Below are positions 18,276-26,397 of a stretch of 64,000 nucleotides of DNA, piece after piece. The stretch covers positions 37,112-101,111 of the forward strand of contig CANOLA010000002.1 of NCBI GenBank assembly GCA_947566705.1, written 5' to 3'. Position numbers and translations under genes: made by a program. This stretch comes from an uncultured Lachnospiraceae bacterium (GTDB taxonomy: Bacteria; Bacillota; Clostridia; Lachnospirales; Lachnospiraceae). Position 1 is the stretch's first letter. Each line of letters opens with the position of its first letter. The notes beneath the pieces are model-generated. The model saw only the letters and a list, made by a program, of their open reading frames with translations. It was not told where the DNA came from and ran no database searches.

Positions 18276-18725
18276 ATGAAATGTCCATTTTGCAGCAGTG
18301 AGAATACAAGAGTCATAGATTCGAGACCGGCAGATGATAATAATTCCATCCGCAGGCGCAGGCTTTGTGATGACTGCGGCAAGCGTTTCACTACATATGA
18401 AAAAGTTGAAACAATTCCGCTTATCATAATTAAGAAAGATAATAACAGGGAGCAGTATGACCGCTCCAAAATAGAAAAAGGGGTGCTTTCCGCCTGCCAT
18501 AAGCGGCCGATATCCGTGGAACTGATTACAAAGCTGGTGGATGACGTCGAGACCCAGATTTTTAACAAAGAGGAAAAAGAGGTTTCCAGTTCCGTGATAG
18601 GAGAGATTATCATGGATAAATTAAAGGACCTGGATGCTGTTGCGTATGTGCGCTTTGCGTCTGTGTACCGCGAGTTTAAGGATGTCAACACATTTATGAA
18701 TGAACTGAAAAAGATGCTTGTGTAA
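18276..18725 (+). CDS. nrdR: Transcriptional repressor NrdR
   Basis: NrdR is a nucleotide-sensing repressor of ribonucleotide reductase genes. The N-terminal zinc ribbon (MKCPFCSSENTRVIDSRP, then RRRRLCDDCGKRFTTYE) is followed by an ATP-cone domain (LIIIKKDNNREQYDRSKI and VAYVRFASVYREFKD). The length of 149 residues is the family norm. No ribonucleotide reductase gene or obvious NrdR box pair is in the window. It has its own strong promoter and is followed 20 bp later by the YqeG-type gene. Confidence 0.98.
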   Translation: MKCPFCSSENTRVIDSRPADDNNSIRRRRLCDDCGKRFTTYEKVETIPLIIIKKDNNREQYDRSKIEKGVLSACHKRPISVELITKLVDDVETQIFNKEEKEVSSSVIGEIIMDKLKDLDAVAYVRFASVYREFKDVNTFMNELKKMLV

Positions 18726-18745
18726 ACAGGAGATGGGGCAGGAAA

Positions 18746-19285
18746 ATGTCTGTATTTTTATACCCGGATGAGTACGTGGACAGTACTTACCATATTGACT
18801 TCAAAAAATTATATCAAGAGGGATATAGGGGAATCATATTTGATATAGACAACACCCTGGTTCCCCATGGGGCGCCTGCTGACGAGCGGGCGGTTCTTTT
18901 GTTTCAGAAGCTGGACGAGCTGGGATTTTCTTGTATGCTGTTATCCAATAATAAGGAACCCCGCGTAAAAATGTTCAATGATGCAGTAAATGCTGCATAC
19001 ATCCATAAAGCGGGAAAGCCGAAGCCTTCAGGATACCGCAGAGCAATGGAACAACTTGGTACGAATGAATCCAATACGGTTTTTGTGGGTGACCAGATAT
19101 TTACGGATGTCTGTGGCGCAAACCTTGCAGGTATCCGGACAATTCTTGTAAAGCCAATTCATCCGAAGGAGGAAATTCAGATAATATTAAAGCGCATACC
19201 TGAAAAAATTATATTGTTATGCTATCATATTCACGTAAAAATATTCGGGCTTAAGTATCCGTCAGTGCGGATACAGGAAAAATAA
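18746..19285 (+). CDS. YqeG-family HAD (subfamily IIIA) phosphatase
   Basis: This 179-residue HAD hydrolase has motif I GIIFDIDNTLVPH, motif II CMLLSNNKE, the Lys region HKAGKPKPSGYRRA and motif III VFVGDQIFTDVCGANLAG. This is the YqeG pattern. Family members are cytoplasmic phosphatases, and the best studied relatives act on phosphatidylglycerophosphate, but the substrate here cannot be read from sequence. The C-terminus ends in a short basic, hydrophobic stretch. It is probably cotranscribed with nrdR. Confidence 0.92.
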   Translation: MSVFLYPDEYVDSTYHIDFKKLYQEGYRGIIFDIDNTLVPHGAPADERAVLLFQKLDELGFSCMLLSNNKEPRVKMFNDAVNAAYIHKAGKPKPSGYRRAMEQLGTNESNTVFVGDQIFTDVCGANLAGIRTILVKPIHPKEEIQIILKRIPEKIILLCYHIHVKIFGLKYPSVRIQEK

Positions 19286-19353
19286 AAGAAAAGAAAGGAA
19301 AAGGCTGCGGGAAACGCGTCATGAATGGCGGAACCTGCGGCGTGGTGCAAATT

Positions 19354-19821
19354 ATGAAAATCGGAATCGGAAATGACCATTCAGCTGTGGAAATGAAGCA
19401 GCAGATCAAAGAATATATCGAAAGTCTCGGGCATGAAGTTGTCAATTACGGGACTGACACCGCAGAAAGCTGCCACTATCCGCTGATTGGCGAAAAGGTG
19501 GGACGGGCCGTTGCCTCCGGTGAAGTAGACTGCGCCGTATTAATCTGCGGAACAGGCGTTGGAATTTCAATTGCGGCAAACAAGGTGGACCATGTACGTG
19601 CTGCAGTCTGTTCAGACACGACAACGGCACGTCTTGTAAAAGAACACAATAATGCCAATATTATTGCATTTGGTGCGCGGATTGTAGGCATAGAAAAGGC
19701 AAAGGATATTGTAAAGGCATATCTGGATGCCAGCTTTCAGGGAGGAAGACATGCAGTGCGGGTGGATATGTTCAGGGAAATTGAACTTAAGAATGTGCGG
19801 CATGAAGCGGACAGGGTGTAA
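19354..19821 (+). CDS. rpiB: Ribose-5-phosphate isomerase B
   Basis: This enzyme interconverts ribose 5-phosphate and ribulose 5-phosphate. The family N-terminus MKIGIGNDHSAVEMKQQI begins at 19354, giving 155 residues. An upstream in-frame ATG at 19321 would add 11 atypical residues and is not better supported by a ribosome binding site. The active-site segment ICGTGVGISIAANKVDHVRA includes the catalytic Cys. The NNANIIAFGARIVG block follows. LacA-type isomerases are related, but no lac-type neighbours are present. Confidence 0.94.
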   Translation: MKIGIGNDHSAVEMKQQIKEYIESLGHEVVNYGTDTAESCHYPLIGEKVGRAVASGEVDCAVLICGTGVGISIAANKVDHVRAAVCSDTTTARLVKEHNNANIIAFGARIVGIEKAKDIVKAYLDASFQGGRHAVRVDMFREIELKNVRHEADRV

Positions 19822-19828
19822 ATAGTAC

Positions 19829-19857
19829 TTGAAAAGTATACCAGTTTATAGTAAAAT
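19829..19857 (+). promoter_or_regulatory. Promoter for efp
   Basis: The -35 TTGAAA at 19829-19834 and -10 TAAAAT at 19852-19857 are 17 bp apart. The efp start lies 74 bp beyond the -10 box. Confidence 0.7.
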
Positions 19858-19931
19858 TGGTAATCGAGAGAGTATTATGTAATAAACAGTACAGTTACAG
19901 AGTTACTCGGATATTTAAGGAGGAAGATCGA

Positions 19932-20489
19932 ATGATTTCAGCAGGAGATTTCAAAAACGGCGTTACGATTGAGCTTGAGGGAAATATTTTTCAGATTATT
20001 GAATTTCAGCATGTGAAACCGGGTAAGGGCGCAGCGTTCGTCAGAACGAAGCTTAAGAATATCGTCAGCGGGGGTGTCGTAGAGAAGACATTCCGTCCGA
20101 CAGAAAAGTGTCCGACTGCACATATTGACCGTAAGGACATGCAGTATTTATATGCAGATGATGATTTTTATCATTTTATGGATGTGGAGACTTATGACCA
20201 GATTGATCTGACAAAGGACAGCGTTGGTGATGCGCTTAAGTTTGTCAAGGAAAACGAAATGGTTAAAATCTGTTCATACAAGGGCAATGTATTTGCAGTG
20301 GAGCCGCCGCTTTTTGTGGAGCTTCAGATTTCAGAAACCGAGCCGGGCTTCAAAGGAGATACCGCAACTGGTGCTACAAAGCCTGCCACAGTGGAAACCG
20401 GCGCTACCGTACAGGTACCGCTTTTCGTGGAGCAGGAAGATGTCATTAAGATTGACACAAGAACCGGTGAATACCTTTCCCGTGTATAA
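19932..20489 (+). CDS. efp: Elongation factor P
   Basis: EF-P relieves ribosome stalling at polyproline stretches. The start at 19932 gives 185 residues beginning [18 protein letters not shown] and follows an AAGGAGGAAG ribosome binding site; earlier in-frame starts precede this site. The modification loop reads [13 protein letters not shown], with Lys at the tip. No epmA/epmB-type modification genes are nearby. A hairpin terminator follows. Confidence 0.98.
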   Translation: MISAGDFKNGVTIELEGNIFQIIEFQHVKPGKGAAFVRTKLKNIVSGGVVEKTFRPTEKCPTAHIDRKDMQYLYADDDFYHFMDVETYDQIDLTKDSVGDALKFVKENEMVKICSYKGNVFAVEPPLFVELQISETEPGFKGDTATGATKPATVETGATVQVPLFVEQEDVIKIDTRTGEYLSRV

Positions 20490-20510
20490 TTAAAATCGTG
20501 GATGGCAGGT

Positions 20511-20555
20511 TCCATGGAAATTCACTTATGCGGTGTATTTCCATGGGATTTTTTG
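20511..20555 (+). terminator. Rho-independent terminator after efp
   Basis: CCATGGAAAT at 20512-20521 pairs perfectly with ATTTCCATGG at 20537-20546 across a 15-nt loop. A T-rich run (20550-20554) follows. Confidence 0.85.
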
Positions 20556-20576
20556 TATATTCGGGACAATAATAAG

Positions 20577-20605
20577 TTGTAATTTGGGAGATATGTTGAT
20601 AAAAT
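20577..20605 (+). promoter_or_regulatory. Promoter for the HD-GYP/GGDEF operon
   Basis: The -35 TTGTAA at 20577-20582 and -10 TAAAAT at 20600-20605 have 17-bp spacing. The gene starts 19 bp later, preceded by TATGGAGGTATGAA. Confidence 0.65.
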
Positions 20606-20624
20606 AGACGTATGGAGGTATGAA

Positions 20625-22790
20625 ATGGATACACATGTACGTGAAATTAACCGGAACCTGGTTGCCGGCTGGCTGGTTATCGTCGGGGTTTTATTTACCG
20701 CTTATCTGGGGGAAGTATTAAAAGGGCAGAGAAGCTGGACGTATCTGGTTGTTTATATGGCAGCAACAGCGCTTCCGGCTTTTTTATGCCTGTATCTGTA
20801 TCTGAAAAAACCGGACCGCTACAGTCTCCGTTACTGGATTGTTGCCGGTTATTTTATCATGTATATTTTTACCATGTTCAGCGGCAGCACCAATATGGTC
20901 TTTACCTATATTCTGCCAATGCTTTCCCTTCTGGTTCTTTTTCACCAGCCGAGACTGATTTTATGGACAGGCGCAGTGTCTTTGTTTATTAATCTTTCTT
21001 CCATTGCCTATGGGGTATATAATGGCAGCACCAACTTAAAAAACAGCAAGGATGCAGAAATTCAGATTGCGCTGATTACACTTTGCTTTGGAGGGTCTTA
21101 TCTTGCCACACGGCTTTATGACAAGATTACCAGGGAAAATAACGAATACATGCAGATGCTCGATGAAAAGAACATGGAGATTCAGAAAATGAGCCTGCAG
21201 ACCATTACAACTATTGCAAACACCATTGACGCAAAGGACGAGTACACCAGGGGACATTCCAGGCGCGTATCCGAATATTCTGCTGCAATCGCGGAAAAAC
21301 TCGGCATGTCGCCTGAAGAGGTTTCCAATATCCGCTGGGTGGCGCTTTTACACGATATCGGCAAAATCGGTGTGCCGGATGCAGTTCTTAATAAACCTGG
21401 GCGGCTGACGAACGAAGAGTACCAGATGATGAAGCAGCATACAGTGATCGGGGGAGAGATATTAAAAGATATCGGCATGTTAAAAGGAATCGACGTCGGT
21501 GCCAGGTACCATCATGAGCGCTATGACGGAAAGGGGTATCCGGACGGGATTTCCGGGGAAGATATTCCATACATAGCAAGAATTATTGCAGTGGCGGATG
21601 CGTATGACGCAATGACGAGCAACCGCGTGTACCGGAAGCATCTGGATGACAATAAAGTAATGAATGAGCTGAAAGCCGGAATTGGAACGCAGTTTGACCC
21701 GGAGGCGGCGGGGGCTCTGATTGAGCTTTTGCAGAAGGGGGAACTGGAAAATCTGAATCCGGAGACATCACAGAATCCGGAGATGGCGGATGTGACAAGG
21801 ATTATCAGCCGGGTGATGGAGCTGCAGGAAGAAAAAATGGCAGGAAGACTGCTGTTTGACCAGCTGACGGATGCCTACAACCAGAGCAGCGGCAAAAAAA
21901 TGCTGGAGGATGCGATTGAGGACCGGAACGGATGCCTGGTGTTTTTTGATATTGACAGCTTTCACTATATCAACGATACCTACGGATATGTGGAGGGGGA
22001 TTATTTTCTCCGTAAGGCTGTGGATGCCATCAAGAGTCTGCAGGATGATGTGATTGTGGTGCGCTGGGGCAGCGATGAGTTTTTAACATTTTTTGGGAAT
22101 CTGGTGGAAGCCTCCCGTATCGGGGAGCTTATGGAGAAGCTTTCTGAACGTATCAGTGAAATGGCTTCAGAAAACAAAATACTTGGACAGATGACACTGT
22201 CAGCCGGAATTGCACTGTGTGACAAGCCCGGGGAGGGACTGTCCGATGCCATCAAAAAAGCGGACAAGGCGCTTTATGTTGCAAAGCAGCAGGGCTGTGG
22301 GAAGTACTGTATCTACCGGAAAAACGAACCGGTGGTGGAAGCACAGCAGACAAGCGTTGATTTGGACCGTCTGGTGCGCATGCTGGAAAAGGACAGCAGG
22401 TACGAAGGCGGTTTTGACCTGACATATCCTGAATTTGGTAAGATATATGAATTTATCCGCAAGGTTGCAATGCGTAATGAACAGCAGGTACAGCTGCTTA
22501 TGTTTACTCTCCGGCCGATTGAGGGGATTGATATCCGTATCGAGGAGCGGGACCGTGCCATGGAGCTTCTGGAAAAGGCAATTCTGTCAAAAATCCGTGG
22601 TGTGGATGTTACGACAAGGTACAGCAGCACACAGCGTATTGTAATGTTTATGAAAATGGACGAGGACCAGATTAGTATCGTGACCGAGCGTATTATGAAG
22701 GAATTTTACCGGATGTACGATAAAAAGGAGTTAAGCATTCATTATGATGTAGCCGCGCTTGGCCAGGAAAGCGGGAGGAAACCATGTTAA
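20625..22790 (+). CDS. Membrane HD-GYP / GGDEF cyclic-dinucleotide signalling protein
   Basis: This 721-residue protein has about five N-terminal membrane helices (residues 15-165), then an HD-GYP phosphodiesterase domain: LLHDIGKIGVP with HD at 243-244, HHERYDGKGYPDG with GYP at 304-306, and VADAYDAMTSNRVYR. A GGDEF-like domain follows at about 410-575. Its signature is GSDEF (482-486) instead of GGDEF, and no RxxD inhibitory site precedes it, so cyclase activity is doubtful. A roughly 130-residue uncharacterised C-terminal region ends the protein. Hydrolysis of c-di-GMP is the best inference. The stop overlaps the next gene by 7 bp, implying coupling. Confidence 0.93.
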   Translation: MDTHVREINRNLVAGWLVIVGVLFTAYLGEVLKGQRSWTYLVVYMAATALPAFLCLYLYLKKPDRYSLRYWIVAGYFIMYIFTMFSGSTNMVFTYILPMLSLLVLFHQPRLILWTGAVSLFINLSSIAYGVYNGSTNLKNSKDAEIQIALITLCFGGSYLATRLYDKITRENNEYMQMLDEKNMEIQKMSLQTITTIANTIDAKDEYTRGHSRRVSEYSAAIAEKLGMSPEEVSNIRWVALLHDIGKIGVPDAVLNKPGRLTNEEYQMMKQHTVIGGEILKDIGMLKGIDVGARYHHERYDGKGYPDGISGEDIPYIARIIAVADAYDAMTSNRVYRKHLDDNKVMNELKAGIGTQFDPEAAGALIELLQKGELENLNPETSQNPEMADVTRIISRVMELQEEKMAGRLLFDQLTDAYNQSSGKKMLEDAIEDRNGCLVFFDIDSFHYINDTYGYVEGDYFLRKAVDAIKSLQDDVIVVRWGSDEFLTFFGNLVEASRIGELMEKLSERISEMASENKILGQMTLSAGIALCDKPGEGLSDAIKKADKALYVAKQQGCGKYCIYRKNEPVVEAQQTSVDLDRLVRMLEKDSRYEGGFDLTYPEFGKIYEFIRKVAMRNEQQVQLLMFTLRPIEGIDIRIEERDRAMELLEKAILSKIRGVDVTTRYSSTQRIVMFMKMDEDQISIVTERIMKEFYRMYDKKELSIHYDVAALGQESGRKPC

Positions 22791-23842
22791 GACCAAAGAT
22801 TGGGCTGGACTGGGATGATGTGACTGCACCATTCAACAGTCTGGCGCTTGCCATGGCAAATGAAAAATACAATATAACGCCGCCGCTTACGCTTTCAGAG
22901 ATTGATTCCTGGGAGAATAAGGGGCGGGCTTCTGTGATTAAGGAGTTTTACGGATACGAGGAGCTTTATTACAGGCAGACGGTGAAGGAACGCACGAAAA
23001 AGGCGGTCCGCAGACTGATGGAAATTGCGGACGTTTATTTTATTACAGCCGCGTACCCGCAGTTTATGGGAATCCGGGCAAAACAGATACTGGAAGCATT
23101 TCCGGAGTTTCCGCCGGAAAACATTATTCTGGGAAATGCCAAAAACCTGGTGCAGTTTGATATTATATTAGACGATGCCATTCATAATGTCCTGGAAACT
23201 CCGGCGGCATATCCGGTACTGATGCGTAAGCCCTGGAACTGGAAAATGACAGGACTTTTATCCGTGAACGATATGACGGAATTTGTATCCCTGGTAAAAC
23301 AGATTATCCATGTATCCCAGTCAGGACATGCAAAGCTGTCCGGTCCTGCCGTGCTTGCGCTTGTGGGACCTTCCGGTTCCGGGAAAAGCGAAATCACAAA
23401 GGAGCTTTGTAAGGATTCCCGTTTTGTCAGTCCCAAAACCTACTGCACGAAAAAAAGTGCAAAGCATCATTACCTGACAGAAGAGGAATTTGAAAGCCAG
23501 CATTTTTTTGAACGTACCATGTATGCCGGAATCAAATACGGGACAAAGCGTGAGGATATCGAGGCTGTTTTAAACGGGGGACAGTATGCTGTCATGCCGC
23601 TTGACATGTGCGGGGCAATCGCAATGAAACGGCATTTCCAGACGGCAATTATTTATATTACCAAAGACAAGGAAACGCTGATTCAGGATATTTTACAGGA
23701 GGATTTTGACCTGGAAGAAAAAACCCTGCGGATTCTTTCCATTGATGCGGAAAAAAGAAACCGGGAAATCTGTGATTTCGTGGTGGATAATACGGATAAT
23801 GCGGGGACAAAGCGGATACTGGAAATTTTATCACAGGTATAG
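22784..23842 (+). CDS. HAD 5'-nucleotidase-like / guanylate-kinase-like fusion
   Basis: The protein has 352 residues. Residues 1-175 look like a HAD nucleotidase of the NT5C type: IGLDWDDVTAPFNSLA carries the nucleophile region, FITAAYPQFMGIRAKQ is motif II, and NLVQFDIILDDAIHNV is the acidic motif. From about residue 188 a P-loop kinase begins: VGPSGSGKSEITKEL (Walker A 195-202), then the guanylate-kinase-like FFERTMYAGIKYGTKREDIE and YAVMPLDMCGA. The normally conserved GMP-binding Arg/Tyr residues are not all recognisable, so the phosphoryl acceptor is uncertain. A GGGAGG site in the end of the HD-GYP gene drives its start. Confidence 0.8.
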   Translation: MLRPKIGLDWDDVTAPFNSLALAMANEKYNITPPLTLSEIDSWENKGRASVIKEFYGYEELYYRQTVKERTKKAVRRLMEIADVYFITAAYPQFMGIRAKQILEAFPEFPPENIILGNAKNLVQFDIILDDAIHNVLETPAAYPVLMRKPWNWKMTGLLSVNDMTEFVSLVKQIIHVSQSGHAKLSGPAVLALVGPSGSGKSEITKELCKDSRFVSPKTYCTKKSAKHHYLTEEEFESQHFFERTMYAGIKYGTKREDIEAVLNGGQYAVMPLDMCGAIAMKRHFQTAIIYITKDKETLIQDILQEDFDLEEKTLRILSIDAEKRNREICDFVVDNTDNAGTKRILEILSQV

Positions 23843-23874
23843 CATACTGGCATTTGGAAAAGAAAGGAAATGGG

Positions 23875-24771
23875 ATGGGAAATTTAACAGAGGAAGAAAT
23901 AAGGGACAGGATTACAGACGGTTATGATGCGATGTGTGATTTTAATGAAAAGGGCGACTATAAAAAATCATTTGAAACCCTTTTTGAAATGTGGGATATA
24001 TTACCTGGAAACAAACTGGAACATGAAGAGAGCTATTCAGTTGTAGTGGGAATCATTGAAACAGCGATTGAATGCAAAAATAAAGAAATCATGGCAGAGT
24101 GGATTGACAAAATGGACCGCATTGCAGAGCAAAGGGAAAAAGAAACCGGAGACAAAGGGGAAAAAGAATATTTTCATGGCAAAGTGGCATATGAGCTTGG
24201 TAATTACGAGGAGGCACGAAAGAATCTGGATTTCGCAGTAAAAAACGGATGGCGCTTAACGGAATACGATAAAAAATATGCGGATTTTCTGGCAGGCAGG
24301 ACCGCAGAAACAGTTCCTGAATCAAAATCCGGGAATCATGAAGGGAAAAATGACAGCGAACTGGATGAAAAGCTTTATAAAAAAATAACGGGCCTGTGCG
24401 ACAGAGGAGAGCAGTATGCGGATACAGGGGATTTTGGTGAAGCAAAACGGCTATTTCTTGCAGCACTGGAATATGTCCCGTCGCCAAAGTATGAATGGGA
24501 AGCCAGTACATGGCTGTATACAGCGTTAGGAGATGTATCATACCTTGACGGGGATTATGACAGCGCAGTAAACTATCTGAATGAGGCATTAAAGTGTCCG
24601 GACGGACTGGGAAATCCTTTCATCCTGCTAAGGCTGGGAGAAAGCTTCTTTGAACTTCACAATAACGAAAAAGCAAAGAATTATCTGCTGCAGGCATATA
24701 TGTGTGACGGTGACAGGATTTTTGAAGAAGAAGATGAAAAATACAAAAAGACGATTGAAGAATTATTATAG
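23875..24771 (+). CDS. Tetratricopeptide-repeat protein
   Basis: This 298-residue soluble acidic protein has no signal peptide. TPR-like helical pairs are visible at FNEKGDYKKSFETLFEMWDI, KVAYELGNYEEARKNLDFAV, YADTGDFGEAKRLFLAALEY, DVSYLDGDYDSAVNYLNEAL and FFELHNNEKAKNYLLQAY. The first three and last two are separated by a charged linker. It probably acts as a protein-binding scaffold. I chose the ATG at 23875 because AAAGGAAA lies just upstream; a TTG at 23854 is an alternative. It lies 32 bp after the HAD/kinase fusion and may belong to that operon. Confidence 0.85.
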   Translation: MGNLTEEEIRDRITDGYDAMCDFNEKGDYKKSFETLFEMWDILPGNKLEHEESYSVVVGIIETAIECKNKEIMAEWIDKMDRIAEQREKETGDKGEKEYFHGKVAYELGNYEEARKNLDFAVKNGWRLTEYDKKYADFLAGRTAETVPESKSGNHEGKNDSELDEKLYKKITGLCDRGEQYADTGDFGEAKRLFLAALEYVPSPKYEWEASTWLYTALGDVSYLDGDYDSAVNYLNEALKCPDGLGNPFILLRLGESFFELHNNEKAKNYLLQAYMCDGDRIFEEEDEKYKKTIEELL

Positions 24772-24772
24772 G

Positions 24773-24924
24773 AGGAAGGCAAATGCGAAGCATTTCTTAA
24801 AATGCCTTCCGACGCATGCCGCTGAGCGCAGCGAAGGGGCGATACCAAAGGAAGGCAAATGCGAAGCATTTCTTAAAATGCCTTCCGACGCATGCCGCTG
24901 AGCGCAGCGAAGGGGCGATACCAA
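24773..24924. repeat. Tandem 76-bp direct repeat, two copies, with internal hairpins
   Basis: Copies at 24773-24848 and 24849-24924 appear identical base for base. Each holds an outer inverted repeat GGAAGGCA/TGCCTTCC enclosing AAATGC-GAA-GCATTT, and a second hairpin CGCTG-AGCG-CAGCG. The array runs from the TPR stop to the metY ribosome binding site, whose AGGA continues the repeat phase. No long ORF with family features is encoded. Confidence 0.95.
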
Positions 24925-24940
24925 AGGAGGAATTTAAATT

Positions 24941-26248
24941 ATGAGCAAAAAACATTATAAGGACAGAAAATTAAAATTTGAAACCATACAGCTTCACGCT
25001 GGACAGGAGAGCCCGGACCCGGTAACGGATGCAAGGGCGGTTCCAGTTTATATGACATCATCCTATGTATTCCATAACAGTGAACATGCGGCGGACCGGT
25101 TTGCCTTAAGGGATGCCGGAAATATATATGGCAGGCTCACAAACCCGACCCAGGGCGTATTTGAGGAACGCATTGCGGCATTAGAGGGCGGTGTGGCAGC
25201 GATTGCAGTTGGTTCCGGTGCGGCAGCCTTAACCTATGCCTTTCAGACCGTTGCGCATGCAGGAGACCATATTGTGGCGGCGAAAAATATATACGGCGGC
25301 ACTTATAATCTGCTTGCACATACGCTCCCGGATTACGGAATCGAAACAACCTTTGTGGACCCGTTTGATTATGACGGGATTGAAGCTGCAATTAAGGAAA
25401 ATACAAAGGCAGTTGAAATAGAAACACTGGGAAATCCGAATTCAGAGGTTGTTGATATCGAGCGTATTGCAGAAATTGCACATGCGCATAACATCCCGCT
25501 TCTGGTGGATAACACCTTTGCGTCACCGTACCTTGTGCGTCCCATTACATACGGCGCTGATCTTGTGATTCATTCCGCAACCAAGTTTATCGGCGGACAT
25601 GGAACAGCCGTTGGAGGTGTTATTGTGGATGCAGGAACATTTGACTGGGCATCCTCTGACAAATACCCATGGCTGACAGAGCCGAATGAATCCTACCACG
25701 GGGTCAGCTTTGCAAAAGATACAGCGCCGGCTGTTGCGGCTACCTATATCCGGGCAATTCTGTTAAGGGATATGGGGGCAACGCTGTCGCCGGTTCATGC
25801 CTTTATATTCCTGCAGGGACTGGAAACTCTTTCCCTGCGTGTGGAGCGCCATGTAGAAAATGCATTAAAGGTTGTGCAGTATTTAAAAGACCAGCCGATG
25901 GTGGAAAAAGTCAGCCATCCGTCCGTTACAGAGGATGAAGAGCAGAAAAAGCTGTACAAAAAATATTTTCCGAACGGCGGCGGTTCTATTTTTACCTTTG
26001 AAATTAAGGGGGATGCGAAAAAAGCGCAGGAATTTATTGATAATCTGGAGCTGTTTTCCCTGCTTGCAAATGTAGCGGACGTAAAATCCCTTGCGATTCA
26101 TCCGGCGTCCACAACGCATTCCGAGTGCAGCGAGGCAGAACTTTTGGACCAGGGCATTAAGCCGAATACCATCCGCCTTTCGATAGGAACAGAAAATATT
26201 GACGATATTATCGAAGACCTTGATGAGGCGTTTCGTGCCGTCAGCTGA
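24941..26248 (+). CDS. metY: O-acetylhomoserine aminocarboxypropyltransferase (sulfhydrylase)
   Basis: This PLP enzyme of the Cys/Met metabolism family makes homocysteine from O-acetylhomoserine and sulfide. The 435-residue length fits MetY, which is longer than cystathionine gamma-synthases. Motifs include FETIQLHAGQESPDP, YGRLTNPTQGVFEERIAALEGG, and the PLP Lys in VIHSATKFIGGHG. A C-terminal block reads LAIHPASTTHSECSEAEL. An AAAGGAGGAATTT site precedes the ATG, directly after the 76-bp repeats. No SAM riboswitch or T-box was recognised upstream. Confidence 0.95.
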   Translation: MSKKHYKDRKLKFETIQLHAGQESPDPVTDARAVPVYMTSSYVFHNSEHAADRFALRDAGNIYGRLTNPTQGVFEERIAALEGGVAAIAVGSGAAALTYAFQTVAHAGDHIVAAKNIYGGTYNLLAHTLPDYGIETTFVDPFDYDGIEAAIKENTKAVEIETLGNPNSEVVDIERIAEIAHAHNIPLLVDNTFASPYLVRPITYGADLVIHSATKFIGGHGTAVGGVIVDAGTFDWASSDKYPWLTEPNESYHGVSFAKDTAPAVAATYIRAILLRDMGATLSPVHAFIFLQGLETLSLRVERHVENALKVVQYLKDQPMVEKVSHPSVTEDEEQKKLYKKYFPNGGGSIFTFEIKGDAKKAQEFIDNLELFSLLANVADVKSLAIHPASTTHSECSEAELLDQGIKPNTIRLSIGTENIDDIIEDLDEAFRAVS

Positions 26249-26324
26249 CAGGAGTAGAAAAGAAGCGCTATTACCAGCTTTACTGTATGTAAAAGAAAAA
26301 ATAGCTAAAAAAAATGAAAAAAAG

Positions 26325-26353
26325 TTGAATTTGCTACCAAAGGAGTATACAAT
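26325..26353 (+). promoter_or_regulatory. Promoter for pta
   Basis: The -35 TTGAAT at 26325-26330 and -10 TACAAT at 26348-26353 have 17-bp spacing. The pta ATG is 44 bp beyond the -10 box. Confidence 0.75.
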
Positions 26354-26397
26354 AATTTTTAGTAAGCAAACTAAATGAAAGAGTGAGGAGAACGATT

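Noticed and set aside
24650-24901. Reading frame across the 76-bp repeats
   Set aside because: It starts inside the TPR gene in another frame and its C-terminal part is only translated repeat sequence.
24773-24940. CRISPR array
   Set aside because: Only two tandem copies with no unique spacers between them, and no cas genes nearby.
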